Below are positions 1 to 9,407 of a DNA stretch of 64,000 nt, piece after piece (the stretch's first letter is position 1; the number at the start of each line of letters is the position of its first letter). The DNA is from Brucella thiophenivorans (GTDB taxonomy: Bacteria; Pseudomonadota; Alphaproteobacteria; Rhizobiales; Rhizobiaceae). The notes below the pieces were generated by a model that worked only from the letters and a program-made list of their open reading frames with translations, was not told the origin of the DNA and did not search any database. The stretch covers positions 62,001 to 126,000 of the forward strand of contig NZ_NNRJ01000052.1 of NCBI RefSeq assembly GCF_002252445.1, given 5' to 3'. Both the position numbers and the translations under genes were made by a program.

Positions 1-2
1 AT

Positions 3-641
3 GCTGATCTTCCATTTGCTGAACTGGCACTTTTTGGTTGTGCAGTGCAAACCGGTGTCGGCGCAATTATCAACACCTGCAAGGTGCAGCCGGGGCAAAG
101 TGTTGCAATTGTTGGCCTGGGCGGCGTTGGCCTTGCTGCTTTATTGGGTGCGGTTGCAGCGGGTGCCACTGAAATCATCGCCATCGATTTATCGAGTGAA
201 AAGCTGGCAATTGCCGCTGAGCTCGGTGCAACCAAAACCTATCTTGCGAGCGAAGCGGGTATCGTTGAAAAAATCCGCTCCGATACGCGTGGCGGCGTTG
301 ATCATGCGGTGGAACTTGCGGGGGCCGTGCCAGCTTTCGAACTCGCTTACAAAATCACCAAACGCGGCGGCCAGACTGTGACCGCAGGTCTTGCAGCGCC
401 AAATTCGGAATTCAAAATACCAGCCGTTAATCTGGTGGGAGACGAGCGCACCGTTAAAGGCAGCTATATGGGCTCTTGCGTGCCTCAGCGCGATATTCCC
501 CGTTATATTGCGCTTTATAAGGCTGGGAAACTGCCCGTAAACAAGCTCTTGACCGGCGTTCTGACACTTGATGAGATCAATGAGGGTTTTGACCTTCTTG
601 ATCAGGGAAAAGCGATTAGGCAAGTGATTGTCTTTGACTAA
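3..641 (+). CDS. Zinc-type alcohol dehydrogenase, C-terminal part (cut by left edge)
   Basis: The frame is open from base 3, so the N-terminal zinc-binding half lies outside the window. The visible 212 residues are the nucleotide-binding and C-terminal parts of a medium-chain NAD(P)-dependent alcohol dehydrogenase. A Rossmann motif GLGGVG is encoded at 114-131, followed by an acidic strand end (IIAIDLS) that suggests NAD rather than NADP. The stretch GCAVQTGVGAI just before it is typical of the zinc-dependent class III-like group, which oxidises alcohols to aldehydes in the cytoplasm. The substrate cannot be told. The stop lies 11 bases from the stop of the convergent GntR gene. Confidence 0.85.
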   Translation, partial: ADLPFAELALFGCAVQTGVGAIINTCKVQPGQSVAIVGLGGVGLAALLGAVAAGATEIIAIDLSSEKLAIAAELGATKTYLASEAGIVEKIRSDTRGGVDHAVELAGAVPAFELAYKITKRGGQTVTAGLAAPNSEFKIPAVNLVGDERTVKGSYMGSCVPQRDIPRYIALYKAGKLPVNKLLTGVLTLDEINEGFDLLDQGKAIRQVIVFD

Positions 642-652
642 ACACTTTTTAA

Positions 653-1432
653 TTAACCGGAAGAACGGGTGAGCAAATCGCTGTTAAAAGCAGCATCCAA
701 TTGGCACATAAAATCTTCCGCACAACACATATGGTCTTCCATGATCTTGGCCGCAGCTTGTTTATCATGGCGCTTGAAAGCCTCAACCAATGCGATATGG
801 CTTGCCACATTATGATCGCCGAACAGCTCATGCTCCTTCAGGCTTTGAGACCGGAAACTCACCAGATCACGCAAAAGACTATTGAGAAAGCGGCAGATAA
901 AAATCAGCAGCGGATTATCGGAAGCATCACATAAAATGTCATGAAATTCCGTCTCAGCAGAACGCCCGACGGCGCGGTTGCCATCTCGATTGGCATTGAC
1001 ACAGATGTCGATATTCTCTTCCAGTTTGCGATAATCATCATCTGTCAGTTTGCCCATCACACTCTGTGCTAATGCCACTTCTATAGATTTTCGCACTTCA
1101 TAGACATTTTGAAATGTCAGTGTCTGAAAATGCATATATTGACGAAGCTGTTGCATCGCAATTTCAAGTGAAGACGGCTGAATTTCCGGCCCTCCGTTGG
1201 GGCCGGATTGCATGGCGATCAAGCCTTCAACTTCAAGTGCCTTTAAGGCTTCTCTGATAGTGCCTTTAGCGCAGCCATAATGCTCCATCAGTGCTTTTTC
1301 ATTTGGCAAACGGTCACCGGGAACCATCTTTTCGCCAGCGATAGTTCGACGTAAATCCTCGGCAATCTGATCCGAGAGTTTTATGCGTTTGAACTTAACC
1401 GCCTTATCAATTTTGCCTGACATCTGATACAT
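653..1432 (-). CDS. GntR-family (FadR/FCD subfamily) transcriptional regulator
   Basis: The protein has 259 residues. Residues about 15-85 form a winged helix-turn-helix of the GntR type, with the conserved stretches LPNEKALMEHYG and GTIREALKALEVEGLI. The rest is an all-helical FCD ligand-binding domain, with metal-site candidates in the ETEFHDILCDASDNPLL region and the late GDHNVASH segment. It is the last gene of the minus-strand operon that starts at 8861, 11 bases after the M81 peptidase, so it most likely senses a substrate of this operon and represses it. A second Met three codons in (base 1423) is an alternative start. Confidence 0.88.
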   Translation of the reverse strand: MYQMSGKIDKAVKFKRIKLSDQIAEDLRRTIAGEKMVPGDRLPNEKALMEHYGCAKGTIREALKALEVEGLIAMQSGPNGGPEIQPSSLEIAMQQLRQYMHFQTLTFQNVYEVRKSIEVALAQSVMGKLTDDDYRKLEENIDICVNANRDGNRAVGRSAETEFHDILCDASDNPLLIFICRFLNSLLRDLVSFRSQSLKEHELFGDHNVASHIALVEAFKRHDKQAAAKIMEDHMCCAEDFMCQLDAAFNSDLLTRSSG

Positions 1433-1443
1433 ATTTTATCCCG

Positions 1444-2928
1444 TCACTGCCAGACGGCCTCATCATCCAGAGGGTAAATGGGCCTTGCTAATTTTTTGAA
1501 CGAAAACAATTGGTAATTGGAACTGGTTACACCACCGCTCGCACATTCAACAACAGCTAAAGCGTGAGGTTCGAATACTGGGCGACAATACATGCGCGAC
1601 TTTAATATCAGATAATCGGCTTGCAAAGCGTCAATATTGGCGCAGTTGAATACACCCAGATCCCATGGCTCATGCGGCAATTCTGAAATCAGAATTGTAG
1701 CTTCGTTCGTTTTAAATGCAACACTACGCCCCATATGGCATAACTGGCCTGTATAAATCGGCCCCGAGACAACATAATCACCATCACTGAGAGCTGTCAC
1801 GGTTCCTGTCAGCTCAAGAGGCGGGTTTGGCAGAATGAAGTCATCCGCAGAGATTTTGTTGCCAAGTTTGATCGTGGTTTGTGCGCCGACGCCTGCCTTA
1901 AACAACTGATCAACAACATCAGGATCACTGAATGGACCTGCCACAATATTGGTAAGTCCCGCTTCAACGGAAGCTTGTAAAACATCCATATTTTCGCATG
2001 TACCGCCCGACATACAGTTGTCGCCATGATCAAGCATCAGGATGTAGCCCGACGAATGCTTATGACGTTCTCTCTCAGCTTCACTAACCGATGTTTCGAG
2101 CGGCGTTTCAGTATATAAAAACTCGTCACGACGCTGCCATGCAACGCCGGCAATTTCAGCCGCAACGGCTTGCGCCTGATCACTATTATCCGCAACCACT
2201 ACGATGGAGAGGCCCGTTTCTTTTAAGTCAGCGATCGGAAATCCACCAAAAACCGTTACAGCATGAATGCCTTCACGTTTCTCAGCTTCCTTCGCCAGAT
2301 TAATGACATCCGTCATCGCACAATCTTCATTGGTATTCATGCGTAATGTTGCCGCCAGCATCGGCGGGTGACTGAGCGCTTGTTGAGGCTTCAAACCATC
2401 ATCCAACATCTTGTCGATGACGCGGGTGACATGCTCGCCGGTCGCAAACATATCAATATGCGGATAGGTTTTAAAACCAACGATACAATCGCAATTATCG
2501 AGAATAGTCTGCGTGATGTTGCCATGTAGATCAAGAGCCACACCAATCGGAGTGATCGGCGCAAGAGCCCGTACACGGCGCAACAACTCGCCCTCGCCAT
2601 CATCATAAGAGCGCGTCACCATCGCACCGTGCAGATCAAGCAAAATAAGGTCGCAACCCTTTGCTACACCCTCGGTGATTGCACCACAAAGATGCTCGAA
2701 CGCCTCATCCTCGACCGGTCCGCTCGGATTGGCGGTTGCGGCCAGGGGCACAATAATCTCCGCATTCTTCCGTATTGCATAATCATAAAATGCTCCCAAC
2801 GCCGTATTGGAGCCATGGGCAAATTGCGCAGCATCGGCAGCAAAATGTGGGTTGAAGGAATTTAAATCTGTCACGACAGGTGAAAAGCTATTGGTCTCGT
2901 GGTTGAGACGAGCAATCAGAATTCGCAT
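1444..2928 (-). CDS. M81 family (MlrC-like) metallopeptidase
   Basis: The 494 residues start with RILIARLNHETNSFSP, which is typical of the MlrC / DUF1485 N-terminal domain. LLDLHGAM and ALDLHGNI are the expected metal-binding neighbourhoods, and the C-terminal domain ends in the usual position. Family members include MlrC, which cleaves linearised microcystin; most others sit in amide or amino-acid catabolic operons with unknown substrates. Here it follows an M20 amidohydrolase by 9 bases and precedes the GntR regulator, so it probably acts on the compound imported by the linked ABC system. The microcystin label should not be taken literally. Confidence 0.85.
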   Translation of the reverse strand: MRILIARLNHETNSFSPVVTDLNSFNPHFAADAAQFAHGSNTALGAFYDYAIRKNAEIIVPLAATANPSGPVEDEAFEHLCGAITEGVAKGCDLILLDLHGAMVTRSYDDGEGELLRRVRALAPITPIGVALDLHGNITQTILDNCDCIVGFKTYPHIDMFATGEHVTRVIDKMLDDGLKPQQALSHPPMLAATLRMNTNEDCAMTDVINLAKEAEKREGIHAVTVFGGFPIADLKETGLSIVVVADNSDQAQAVAAEIAGVAWQRRDEFLYTETPLETSVSEAERERHKHSSGYILMLDHGDNCMSGGTCENMDVLQASVEAGLTNIVAGPFSDPDVVDQLFKAGVGAQTTIKLGNKISADDFILPNPPLELTGTVTALSDGDYVVSGPIYTGQLCHMGRSVAFKTNEATILISELPHEPWDLGVFNCANIDALQADYLILKSRMYCRPVFEPHALAVVECASGGVTSSNYQLFSFKKLARPIYPLDDEAVWQ

Positions 2929-2937
2929 TTGTTATCC

Positions 2938-4194
2938 TCAAACCGCGCTTTGCTGTTCTGCGATTTTGCGGTCATAATGCATCACAGCATCAAGCAAAAC
3001 CTGGACACCGGCCGTGCACTCTGTCGAGCTCGTAGCCTCTGCCTCATTGTGGCTCAAGCCACCTTCACTCGGCACAAAGATCATGGTTGTCGGCGCAATT
3101 GTTGCGGTGTGCGCTGCATCATGTCCCGCACCCGAAATCAGATCCATACTGCTATACCCGTGTTTGTCGGCAGCATGGCGAACAGATCCGATACAATCAG
3201 AATTGAACACAACAGCATCGTTTCTTGAAATGCATTCGAGCGAACCATCAAGAGCGTTCAATTCTTTTTGCTGATCGAAAATTTCAAAAATGCGAGCTTC
3301 CATTTCGTCCAGTACGGCATCATCGGGATGACGGATATCAACGGTAAAATGCACCTCACCCGGAATAACATTGGAGGAGTTCGGTGTAATTTCCATAAAG
3401 CCAATTGTGCCGACAGCGTGGGGCGCATGCTCGTGAGCAAGATCATCAACAAAAGAAATGAGACGAGCTGCACCAAGCAAAGCATTGCGGCGCATGCTCA
3501 TCGGTGTTGATCCTGTATGCGCAGCACAACCGATGAGACGGCCCTCATACCAGCGCATCCCTTGAACGCCTTGAACAACGCCGATCAGCTTTTCTTGTGC
3601 TTCAAGAATTGGCCCCTGTTCGATATGCAATTCAAACATAGCGCCAAAACCAGTCTCTTGCCTCGTCGCCTCTCCGCGATAGCCGATGTCATCCAGCGCA
3701 TTGCCGAATTTAATGCCCTCCACATCTTCACGATTATCGGCGTAATGACGGCTGTAAACGCCCGCATAAACGCCTGAGCCCAGCATGGCAGGTGCAAAGC
3801 GCGAGCCTTCTTCATTCGTCCAGTTGACCAGCATTAACGGTGCTTCAGTGACATAACCACTTTGATCAAGTGTACGCAGCACTTCCAATGCGCCAAGAAC
3901 CCCCAAAACTCCATCGAATTTACCGCCGGTCGGCTGTGTATCCAGATGGCTGCCCATTGCAATCGGAGCGAGTGCGTTGTTCCGCCCTTCGCGAAGGGCA
4001 AACATATTACCGACTTCATCAATTTTAACGCTCATGCCCAGTTTTCCACATTGAGCTGTCAACCAGTCACGTACCTTTTTATCATGCTCGGTCAGCGTCA
4101 AGCGTGCCACGCCACCATTCGGGAGACCGCCAATTTTGGCGGTTTCCATCAGGCTGTTCCATAAGCGGTTTTCATCGACAATCATGTTAGACAT
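2938..4194 (-). CDS. M20 family Zn-dependent amidohydrolase (N-carbamoyl-L-amino-acid hydrolase / allantoate amidohydrolase type)
   Basis: All hallmark motifs of the hydantoinase/carbamoylase branch are visible: GSHLDTQPTGGKFDG with metal-binding His and Asp, NEEGSRF, HIEQGP, HTGSTPMSMRRNA in the lid domain, and GAGHDA. Two zinc ions hydrolyse an N-carbamoyl or ureido group in the cytoplasm. I chose the ATG at 4194 because AAGGAGG lies 10 bases upstream; an in-frame start at 4221 would place that Shine-Dalgarno inside the gene. The product is 418 residues, normal for the family. It lies between livF and the M81 gene in one operon, so import followed by ureido or amide hydrolysis is likely. 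The exact substrate is unknown. Confidence 0.88.
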   Translation of the reverse strand: MSNMIVDENRLWNSLMETAKIGGLPNGGVARLTLTEHDKKVRDWLTAQCGKLGMSVKIDEVGNMFALREGRNNALAPIAMGSHLDTQPTGGKFDGVLGVLGALEVLRTLDQSGYVTEAPLMLVNWTNEEGSRFAPAMLGSGVYAGVYSRHYADNREDVEGIKFGNALDDIGYRGEATRQETGFGAMFELHIEQGPILEAQEKLIGVVQGVQGMRWYEGRLIGCAAHTGSTPMSMRRNALLGAARLISFVDDLAHEHAPHAVGTIGFMEITPNSSNVIPGEVHFTVDIRHPDDAVLDEMEARIFEIFDQQKELNALDGSLECISRNDAVVFNSDCIGSVRHAADKHGYSSMDLISGAGHDAAHTATIAPTTMIFVPSEGGLSHNEAEATSSTECTAGVQVLLDAVMHYDRKIAEQQSAV

Positions 4195-4227
4195 TAAAAG
4201 TGCGCCTCCTTCGGCAGACACGGCATG

Positions 4228-4935
4228 TTAATTCGCTTTAACGCCCAGATAGCGGTCTCGCGCATCAGTATCAGCAATAAATTCCTGTGCAGTTCCGTGG
4301 TAAACAATGCGTCCCAATTCCAGAATGTAGTGACGATCAGCAAGTACCGTACAGACGGCCAGATTTTGCTCGATCAATAGAATGGGAACACCGGCAGCAC
4401 GGATTTTCTTGATCTGCTCAACAATTTCCTCAACTATGACGGGCGCCAAACCTTCAACCGGTTCATCCAACATCAAAAGCTTTGGATTATTGAGCAGTGC
4501 GCGAGCGATTGAAAGCATCTGCTGCTCACCGCCCGATAGCTGACTACCACCATTTTTCCGGCGTTCTTCCAGCCGCGGAAAAATGCGGTAAATATCAGCC
4601 ATCGACCAAGGTGAATTTTTACGTTGGGAAATTTGAAGATTTTCTTCAACCGTTAGCATGCTAAAGATACCCCGGTCTTCGGGAACCATCGCCAGACCTT
4701 GCTGGGAGATTTTATAAGCAGGCAATCCGGCCATATTTTTGCCTGCAACCATCACACGGCCTTTTGCGGGCGTCAGCAATCCACTGATGGATTTCAGAGT
4801 TGAGCTTTTGCCAGCACCATTTCGGCCAAGAAGAGTGACAATTTCACCTGCATTCACTTCCAGTGAAACACCCTGCACAATGTGGCTTTTACCATAATAG
4901 CTATGAATATTTTCCACTTGAAGAAAAGCACTCAT
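4228..4935 (-). CDS. Branched-chain-type ABC transporter ATPase (LivF-like)
   Basis: The protein has 235 residues, the usual LivF length. Walker A is GRNGAGKSS, the signature is LSGGEQQM and Walker B is LMLDEPVEGL. The phrase VPEDRGIFSMLTVEENL is typical of LivF. It energises the inner-membrane importer with LivG, LivH and LivM. Its ATG overlaps the stop of livG (ATGA), showing translational coupling. The GEGLAP-like Walker B context (EPVEGLAP) separates it from LivG. The imported substrate is probably not leucine, given the linked hydrolases. Confidence 0.92.
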   Translation of the reverse strand: MSAFLQVENIHSYYGKSHIVQGVSLEVNAGEIVTLLGRNGAGKSSTLKSISGLLTPAKGRVMVAGKNMAGLPAYKISQQGLAMVPEDRGIFSMLTVEENLQISQRKNSPWSMADIYRIFPRLEERRKNGGSQLSGGEQQMLSIARALLNNPKLLMLDEPVEGLAPVIVEEIVEQIKKIRAAGVPILLIEQNLAVCTVLADRHYILELGRIVYHGTAQEFIADTDARDRYLGVKAN

Positions 4936-5726
4936 GCGATATCTCCTGTGATCATATTGCCCAGATAAGCCCTTTGTACTTCCGGATCTTCACGCACGAA
5001 GGCAGGGGGTCCTTCTACCAGCTTCCGACCCGCGCGCATTACTGTCACGGTGTCGCTGATATTCATCACAATGCCCATGTTATGCTCAATAAACAGCACT
5101 GTATGATCACGTCCCAGATCTTTAATTAGGCGCTTCATTTCCTCAATATCATCGATACCCATGCCCGATGTCGGTTCATCCATCAGGATGACGAGCGGTT
5201 TCGAGGCCATTGCCATTCCAACTTCCAACCGTCTTTGCTGGCCATGGGAAAGCTCACCTGCCGCCCTTGAGCGCACATGGGCAAGATTCAGGCGTTCCAT
5301 CACATGTTCAGCCGTCTCAAGCGCTTCAATATTGCTATCTGCACTCCGCCAAGGTGCAAGTGCCTGCCATGGGGTTTTGCCTTGAGCCGCAAGACGCAGG
5401 TTTTCGAAAACATCCAATGTCGGGAACAGGCTGGTAACCTGAAAAGAACGGGCAACCCCAAGCTGGACGCGCTCCTCAGCGGACGCAGAGGTAATGTCCT
5501 TGCCATAAAGATGGATCGAACCGGATGAAGCCTTTACACGACCGGTGAGTGCATGAAAAAGTGTGGTTTTCCCTGCACCATTTGGCCCGATAATGGAGTG
5601 GACACTGTTAGCCTTGATCGAAAGGTCTACATCTGCAAGAGCAACGAATTTACCATATGTGATACCGACGCCTTTTGTTTCCAAGGCAATTTTGGCTGAG
5701 AAATTTGTTGGATGAATTGCACTCAT
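4932..5726 (-). CDS. Branched-chain-type ABC transporter ATPase (LivG-like)
   Basis: Walker A is GPNGAGKTT, the signature LSHGQQRRLEVGMA and Walker B VILMDEPTSGMG, as in LivG and the urea transporter UrtD. An in-frame start at 5789 would overlap livM by 62 bases. The ATG at 5726 is preferred: GGAGGAG lies just upstream and it sits 1 base after the livM stop. This gives 264 residues, close to the family norm. It acts as the second ATPase of the importer. Confidence 0.92.
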   Translation of the reverse strand: MSAIHPTNFSAKIALETKGVGITYGKFVALADVDLSIKANSVHSIIGPNGAGKTTLFHALTGRVKASSGSIHLYGKDITSASAEERVQLGVARSFQVTSLFPTLDVFENLRLAAQGKTPWQALAPWRSADSNIEALETAEHVMERLNLAHVRSRAAGELSHGQQRRLEVGMAMASKPLVILMDEPTSGMGIDDIEEMKRLIKDLGRDHTVLFIEHNMGIVMNISDTVTVMRAGRKLVEGPPAFVREDPEVQRAYLGNMITGDIA

Positions 5727-5727
5727 A

Positions 5728-6705
5728 TCACTTCTCCTCCGCGGCTTCCGGTTTCGCGGTCTCTCCGCGTTTAGATGAGAGCGCTGCAACCAATTTTTCT
5801 AACAACCCCCAGAGACCTTTTTGAGCAAAAAGCGAAACAACGATCAGCGCCAGTCCGAGTAAAAGCAACCATCGCGGCCAGATTACCGACAGCCAGTCAG
5901 CCAATAGCAAGTAACTCGCAGCGCCGATAACAGAGGCGATCAAACTCGTGCTGCCGCCAATAATGGTCATAATCAAAATGACTTCACTGGTGTGGTGTTC
6001 AATATTGGTCAGCGGAGCCACACCAATTAGCATGGCATGCAGTGCACCAGCCAAAGCTGTGACGGCACCAGAAATTGCAAAAGCCGCGACTTTAAACGCT
6101 TTGATCGGATAACCAACAGCAATTGCGCGTTCTTCATTTTCACGAATTGCAATCAACGTCCGGCCGAAGGTTGATTGAATGACGCGCAAAAGCAACGCAA
6201 AGACGACAAGAAAGATGATCGCAACATAGACATAATATGACCAAGGTGATGATAGTGTCTCACCTGCAAAACTTGGGCGTGGCACATCCAGAAGACCATT
6301 ATCACCACCGGTAATATCGCTGAATGTATAGGCCAAAAAGAAGAAAAGCTGCGAGAAGGCAAGCGTCAGCATAACAAAGTAGACACCTTGCCTGCGAATG
6401 GCAAACCAGCCAACGAGCGCTGCCAGGGCTGCGCCGCCGACAACTGCCAGTGGCAGCATTACGCCGGCAGGAATACCGGTGCGAGTGAGCAAAATACCGG
6501 CAATATAACTACCAGAGCCAAAGAAAATGCCCTGTCCGAAAGATAAAAGCCCGGTATAGCCCAGCAACAGATTACAAGCTGTAACCGCGAGTGCAAAAAT
6601 CAAGATTTCCGTTGCCAAAATACCGGATTTCATAAGAAGCGGCATGACAAGGACGGCGACCACAGCAAGTAGAAACTGAAAATAGGGATTGTTCAGGGTT
6701 TTCAT
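5728..6705 (-). CDS. Branched-chain-type ABC transporter permease (LivM-like)
   Basis: The 325-residue polytopic protein has about eight to ten hydrophobic segments and the LivM landmarks NLLLGYTGLLSFGQG near residue 45 and the EAA-like loop IRENEERAIAVGYP that contacts the ATPase. The C-terminal tail is charged and cytoplasmic. It starts 3 bases after the livH stop, inside the same operon. It forms the transmembrane channel with LivH. Confidence 0.92.
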   Translation of the reverse strand: MKTLNNPYFQFLLAVVAVLVMPLLMKSGILATEILIFALAVTACNLLLGYTGLLSFGQGIFFGSGSYIAGILLTRTGIPAGVMLPLAVVGGAALAALVGWFAIRRQGVYFVMLTLAFSQLFFFLAYTFSDITGGDNGLLDVPRPSFAGETLSSPWSYYVYVAIIFLVVFALLLRVIQSTFGRTLIAIRENEERAIAVGYPIKAFKVAAFAISGAVTALAGALHAMLIGVAPLTNIEHHTSEVILIMTIIGGSTSLIASVIGAASYLLLADWLSVIWPRWLLLLGLALIVVSLFAQKGLWGLLEKLVAALSSKRGETAKPEAAEEK

Positions 6706-6708
6706 GAT

Positions 6709-7563
6709 TTATGCTCTCCCGAACAGGCCGCGCGGCATTGAAATGATAATAAGCGCCATGCCCAGATAAATTATCAGTCGTGCACCTTCAGGCCAGATCG
6801 TGGCCATCATACTTTGGAGCACGCCAACCAGAATGCCGGCAACCAATGCCCCTGTGTAACTGCCCATCCCGCCGATTACGACGACAACAAAGGCAATGCC
6901 GAGCGCATCGATGCCCATAAACGGTTCAACACCACGGATTGGCGCGACCAAGGCACCGGCAAGGCCGGCGAGGCCTGCACCAAGGGCAAAAATAGCCGTA
7001 TTGATACGCAAGGTGTTATATCCGAGCAGCGCCATGTTGTCGGAGGATTCAGAGCCTGCGCGTACAATCGCGCCAAGTCTTGTTCCTTCTAGCAACCACC
7101 ACAAAAGAGCGGCCAGAATGGCTGTGAAAACGATCACGAAAATACGATATTGAGGGTAGATAAAGTCGCCCCAGATGAACACACCGCTTAACGCAGCTGG
7201 TGCCGCAACACTGCCTCCCAAGGGGCCCCAGATAATGATAACTATTTCCTGTATGGCGAGTGCCATACCAACCGTTACCAAGATGTGGAATGTATGTGGT
7301 AATTTATAAATACGCCGCAGCAACACTGCTTCCGTTATTGCTGCCAGTGCTGCCACAGTCACCGTTGCAATGGGCATTGCCACCCAAAAGCTGAAACCAC
7401 GTTCAACCAGATCATAGGCCAGATAGGCGCCCAATAGATAAAATGCACCATGGGCAAAGTTTACAAACTGCAATAGTCCGAAAATAACGCTAAGCCCAAC
7501 AGCGAGCAGGAAATAAAGCATACCCAGCCCGATGCCGTTCAGCATCTGGAACAAATAAATCAC
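6709..7563 (-). CDS. Branched-chain-type ABC transporter permease (LivH-like)
   Basis: LivH family landmarks are GLGMLYFLLAVGLSVIFG and NFAHGAFYLLGAY near the N terminus and a typical EAA loop region (VRAGSESSDNMALLGYN). I chose the GTG at 7563, with AGGAG seven bases upstream, over an in-frame start at 7590 that would include that ribosome site. The product is 284 residues, normal for LivH. It is separated from the binding-protein gene by 89 bases holding a hairpin, as often seen where the binding protein must be made in excess. Confidence 0.9.
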   Translation of the reverse strand: MIYLFQMLNGIGLGMLYFLLAVGLSVIFGLLQFVNFAHGAFYLLGAYLAYDLVERGFSFWVAMPIATVTVAALAAITEAVLLRRIYKLPHTFHILVTVGMALAIQEIVIIIWGPLGGSVAAPAALSGVFIWGDFIYPQYRIFVIVFTAILAALLWWLLEGTRLGAIVRAGSESSDNMALLGYNTLRINTAIFALGAGLAGLAGALVAPIRGVEPFMGIDALGIAFVVVVIGGMGSYTGALVAGILVGVLQSMMATIWPEGARLIIYLGMALIIISMPRGLFGRA

Positions 7564-7592
7564 CAGAGTTCTCCTGAAGGTAAGAAGCAAGC

Positions 7593-7614
7593 ACGGGCAT
7601 GCCTGGATGCCCGT
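7593..7614 (-). promoter_or_regulatory. Intercistronic stem-loop between binding-protein gene and livH
   Basis: ACGGGCAT and ATGCCCGT form a perfect 8-bp stem with a 6-base loop, not followed by a T-run. It stands 38 bases downstream of the binding-protein stop. Such hairpins usually protect the upstream mRNA and give more binding protein than permease. That role is inferred. Confidence 0.55.
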
Positions 7615-7652
7615 ACATGTGAGCTGTATCAGGTCAAATAAACCCTTAAGGC

Positions 7653-8861
7653 TTAGCCCATTTTACAACCGGCAGCCTCGGGATCGAGGAATGATTTGCC
7701 TGATGATACGACATCAGCATAATCAATATTATCCTTCATCGCCGATTTAGCCTTACCCCTCAGCAGGTAATAATCTTTGATAACCTGATGATCGCCAGAA
7801 CGGATAAGCTCTTCACCCGTGATGCCGTCATATTTCATGTCATTGAGCACTTTGGCGATGGCATCGCCGTCAGTGCTGCCTGCCTGAACCGCAGCATCAA
7901 TCAGCAGTTTGGTCATCAGATATGAACCTGCGAGCGAATAGTTCGGAGCCTCACCGTATTTGGCCTGCGTCAGCTCGGCCAATACCTTATTCTCTGGTGC
8001 ATCCACACCGTGCCAATATTGCGCACCGAAATAGACATCTTCACTTAAGTCAGGTCCTAAACCTTGAAATTGTTCTAGACCGGATGCCCATGCCACAACA
8101 ATTTTCATACGATCTTTCAGGCCGAAGCTGATCGCCTGACGCAGCGTGTCGGAGGACTGCGCGCCAAAGTTAAGGATCAGCAACGCATCCGGCTTTGCCC
8201 CAATCGCATTGGTGAGATATCCGCTGAACTCTTTTTCCGTCAAAGAGTGATAACTGTTGCCGACATGTTCAGCACCCTTTTCCGCAAAGACGTTTTTAGC
8301 CGCATTGAGCAAGCCATCACCAAACACATATTGCGGAGTGATAGTGTACCAGCGCTTCACTTCAGGCATCTGTTCGATGATAGGGCGAACAGTCTGCTCA
8401 ATCGCTCCATAAGTCGGCACACTCCAACGATAAGTTCCGGCGTTGCAATCAACACCTGTTAACTCGTCAGCACCAGCGGTAGTGAAAAGTGTGGCTTTTG
8501 CTTTGGTCGCCTCTTTGCCCATTGCGAGCGATTCAGACGAAAGAATACCGCCTGCAAACAGCTTGATACCATTTTGTTCAATGGCATCCTGCATTTTGCG
8601 AACAGCAGTGGCAGGCTTGCCTTCAGTGTCTAAATCGAATGTTTTGACTTTGATACCATGATTCTTTTCCGCCTCTTCTGCTGCCAGAATAGCTCCCATC
8701 GAGGCATATTTTCCATTGGCCGCAAATGGTCCGGAAATAGGTACAGGAATACCAATATTGATTGTCTCGTTTGCGGCCCAAGCGCTGCGAATGAGACCTG
8801 GCATAGCCAACGTGGTTCCAGCCAAAGCAGAATAAGTCAAGAATTGACGTCTTGATATCAT
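7653..8861 (-). CDS. ABC transporter substrate-binding protein (LivK/UrtA/AmiC-like), Tat-exported
   Basis: The 402-residue protein starts with MISRRQFLTYSALAGTT, a twin-arginine signal (SRRQFL), with a probable cut after SAWA near residue 29. The mature part is a periplasmic binding protein of the type I (peripla_BP_6) fold: INIGIPVPISGPFAANGKYASMGA is the standard opening. It resembles the amide/urea-binding branch more than leucine-binding LivK. It is the first gene of the operon. The Tat signal suggests folding or cofactor loading before export. The ligand is not known; an N-carbamoyl, ureido or amide compound is the best guess from the operon. Confidence 0.88.
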   Translation of the reverse strand: MISRRQFLTYSALAGTTLAMPGLIRSAWAANETINIGIPVPISGPFAANGKYASMGAILAAEEAEKNHGIKVKTFDLDTEGKPATAVRKMQDAIEQNGIKLFAGGILSSESLAMGKEATKAKATLFTTAGADELTGVDCNAGTYRWSVPTYGAIEQTVRPIIEQMPEVKRWYTITPQYVFGDGLLNAAKNVFAEKGAEHVGNSYHSLTEKEFSGYLTNAIGAKPDALLILNFGAQSSDTLRQAISFGLKDRMKIVVAWASGLEQFQGLGPDLSEDVYFGAQYWHGVDAPENKVLAELTQAKYGEAPNYSLAGSYLMTKLLIDAAVQAGSTDGDAIAKVLNDMKYDGITGEELIRSGDHQVIKDYYLLRGKAKSAMKDNIDYADVVSSGKSFLDPEAAGCKMG

Positions 8862-8909
8862 ACCAAATTGTCCCCTTTTATAACATCCCTTTAATAGAGA
8901 TCGTTATAA

Positions 8910-8921
8910 CTATACGCATAG
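8910..8921. promoter_or_regulatory. Possible operator upstream of the liv-type operon
   Basis: CTATACGCATAG is an imperfect palindrome about 50 bases upstream of the binding-protein start, in an AT-rich stretch where a promoter is expected. It is a candidate site for the operon's GntR regulator. No second copy was found, so this is weak. Confidence 0.25.
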
Positions 8922-9031
8922 ATTATTGTAACTGTCTATAGGGAGAAGAAAGACCTTGGTTTTGAATATAAATAATTGAATTTATTATATTAATTATGTT
9001 TCTTCCAAATGAATTTTTGGATCTAGTTTAG

Positions 9032-9274
9032 TGTGCGCAGCATGGAAAACACATTTCATATAGCAAGATTCTTGAATGTTTTAAGGTCACTGATAACCCA
9101 GAGACCACCCCATTATGCAGGCGTTTTTGGAGGCAATGTCGCTCAAAGTTGGCCAAAGATGACACGAGCCAGATTATTTCAGGCGAAGTTAGAGAATTGC
9201 TTTTGCAGCGCTGCGCGTGGATCAAACTGCGCACGCTTGATCATTCCGAAAAGGCGTTAAGCTCCGCCGCATAA
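9032..9274 (+). other. Unassigned open frame without a start codon
   Basis: A frame stays open from a TAG at 9029-9031 to a TAA at 9272-9274 but has no good start codon or ribosome site. Its translation is hydrophilic and protein-like (for example SQIISGEVRELLLQRC) and could be the tail of a destroyed gene. I do not recognise it. It lies in the decayed patch between the liv operon and the IS3 relic. Confidence 0.2.
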
Positions 9275-9407
9275 TCGCTGCCGTCGAGTAGATATGTCTG
9301 TTTTGCTAAAAAATGTACGATTGTCTGAAGTCAGCACTCTTGGGACAGATTTAGGTCGCGTGGACAAAGGAGGATTTCTGGTTCATCATAACTTTCATGG
9401 ATTGAAG

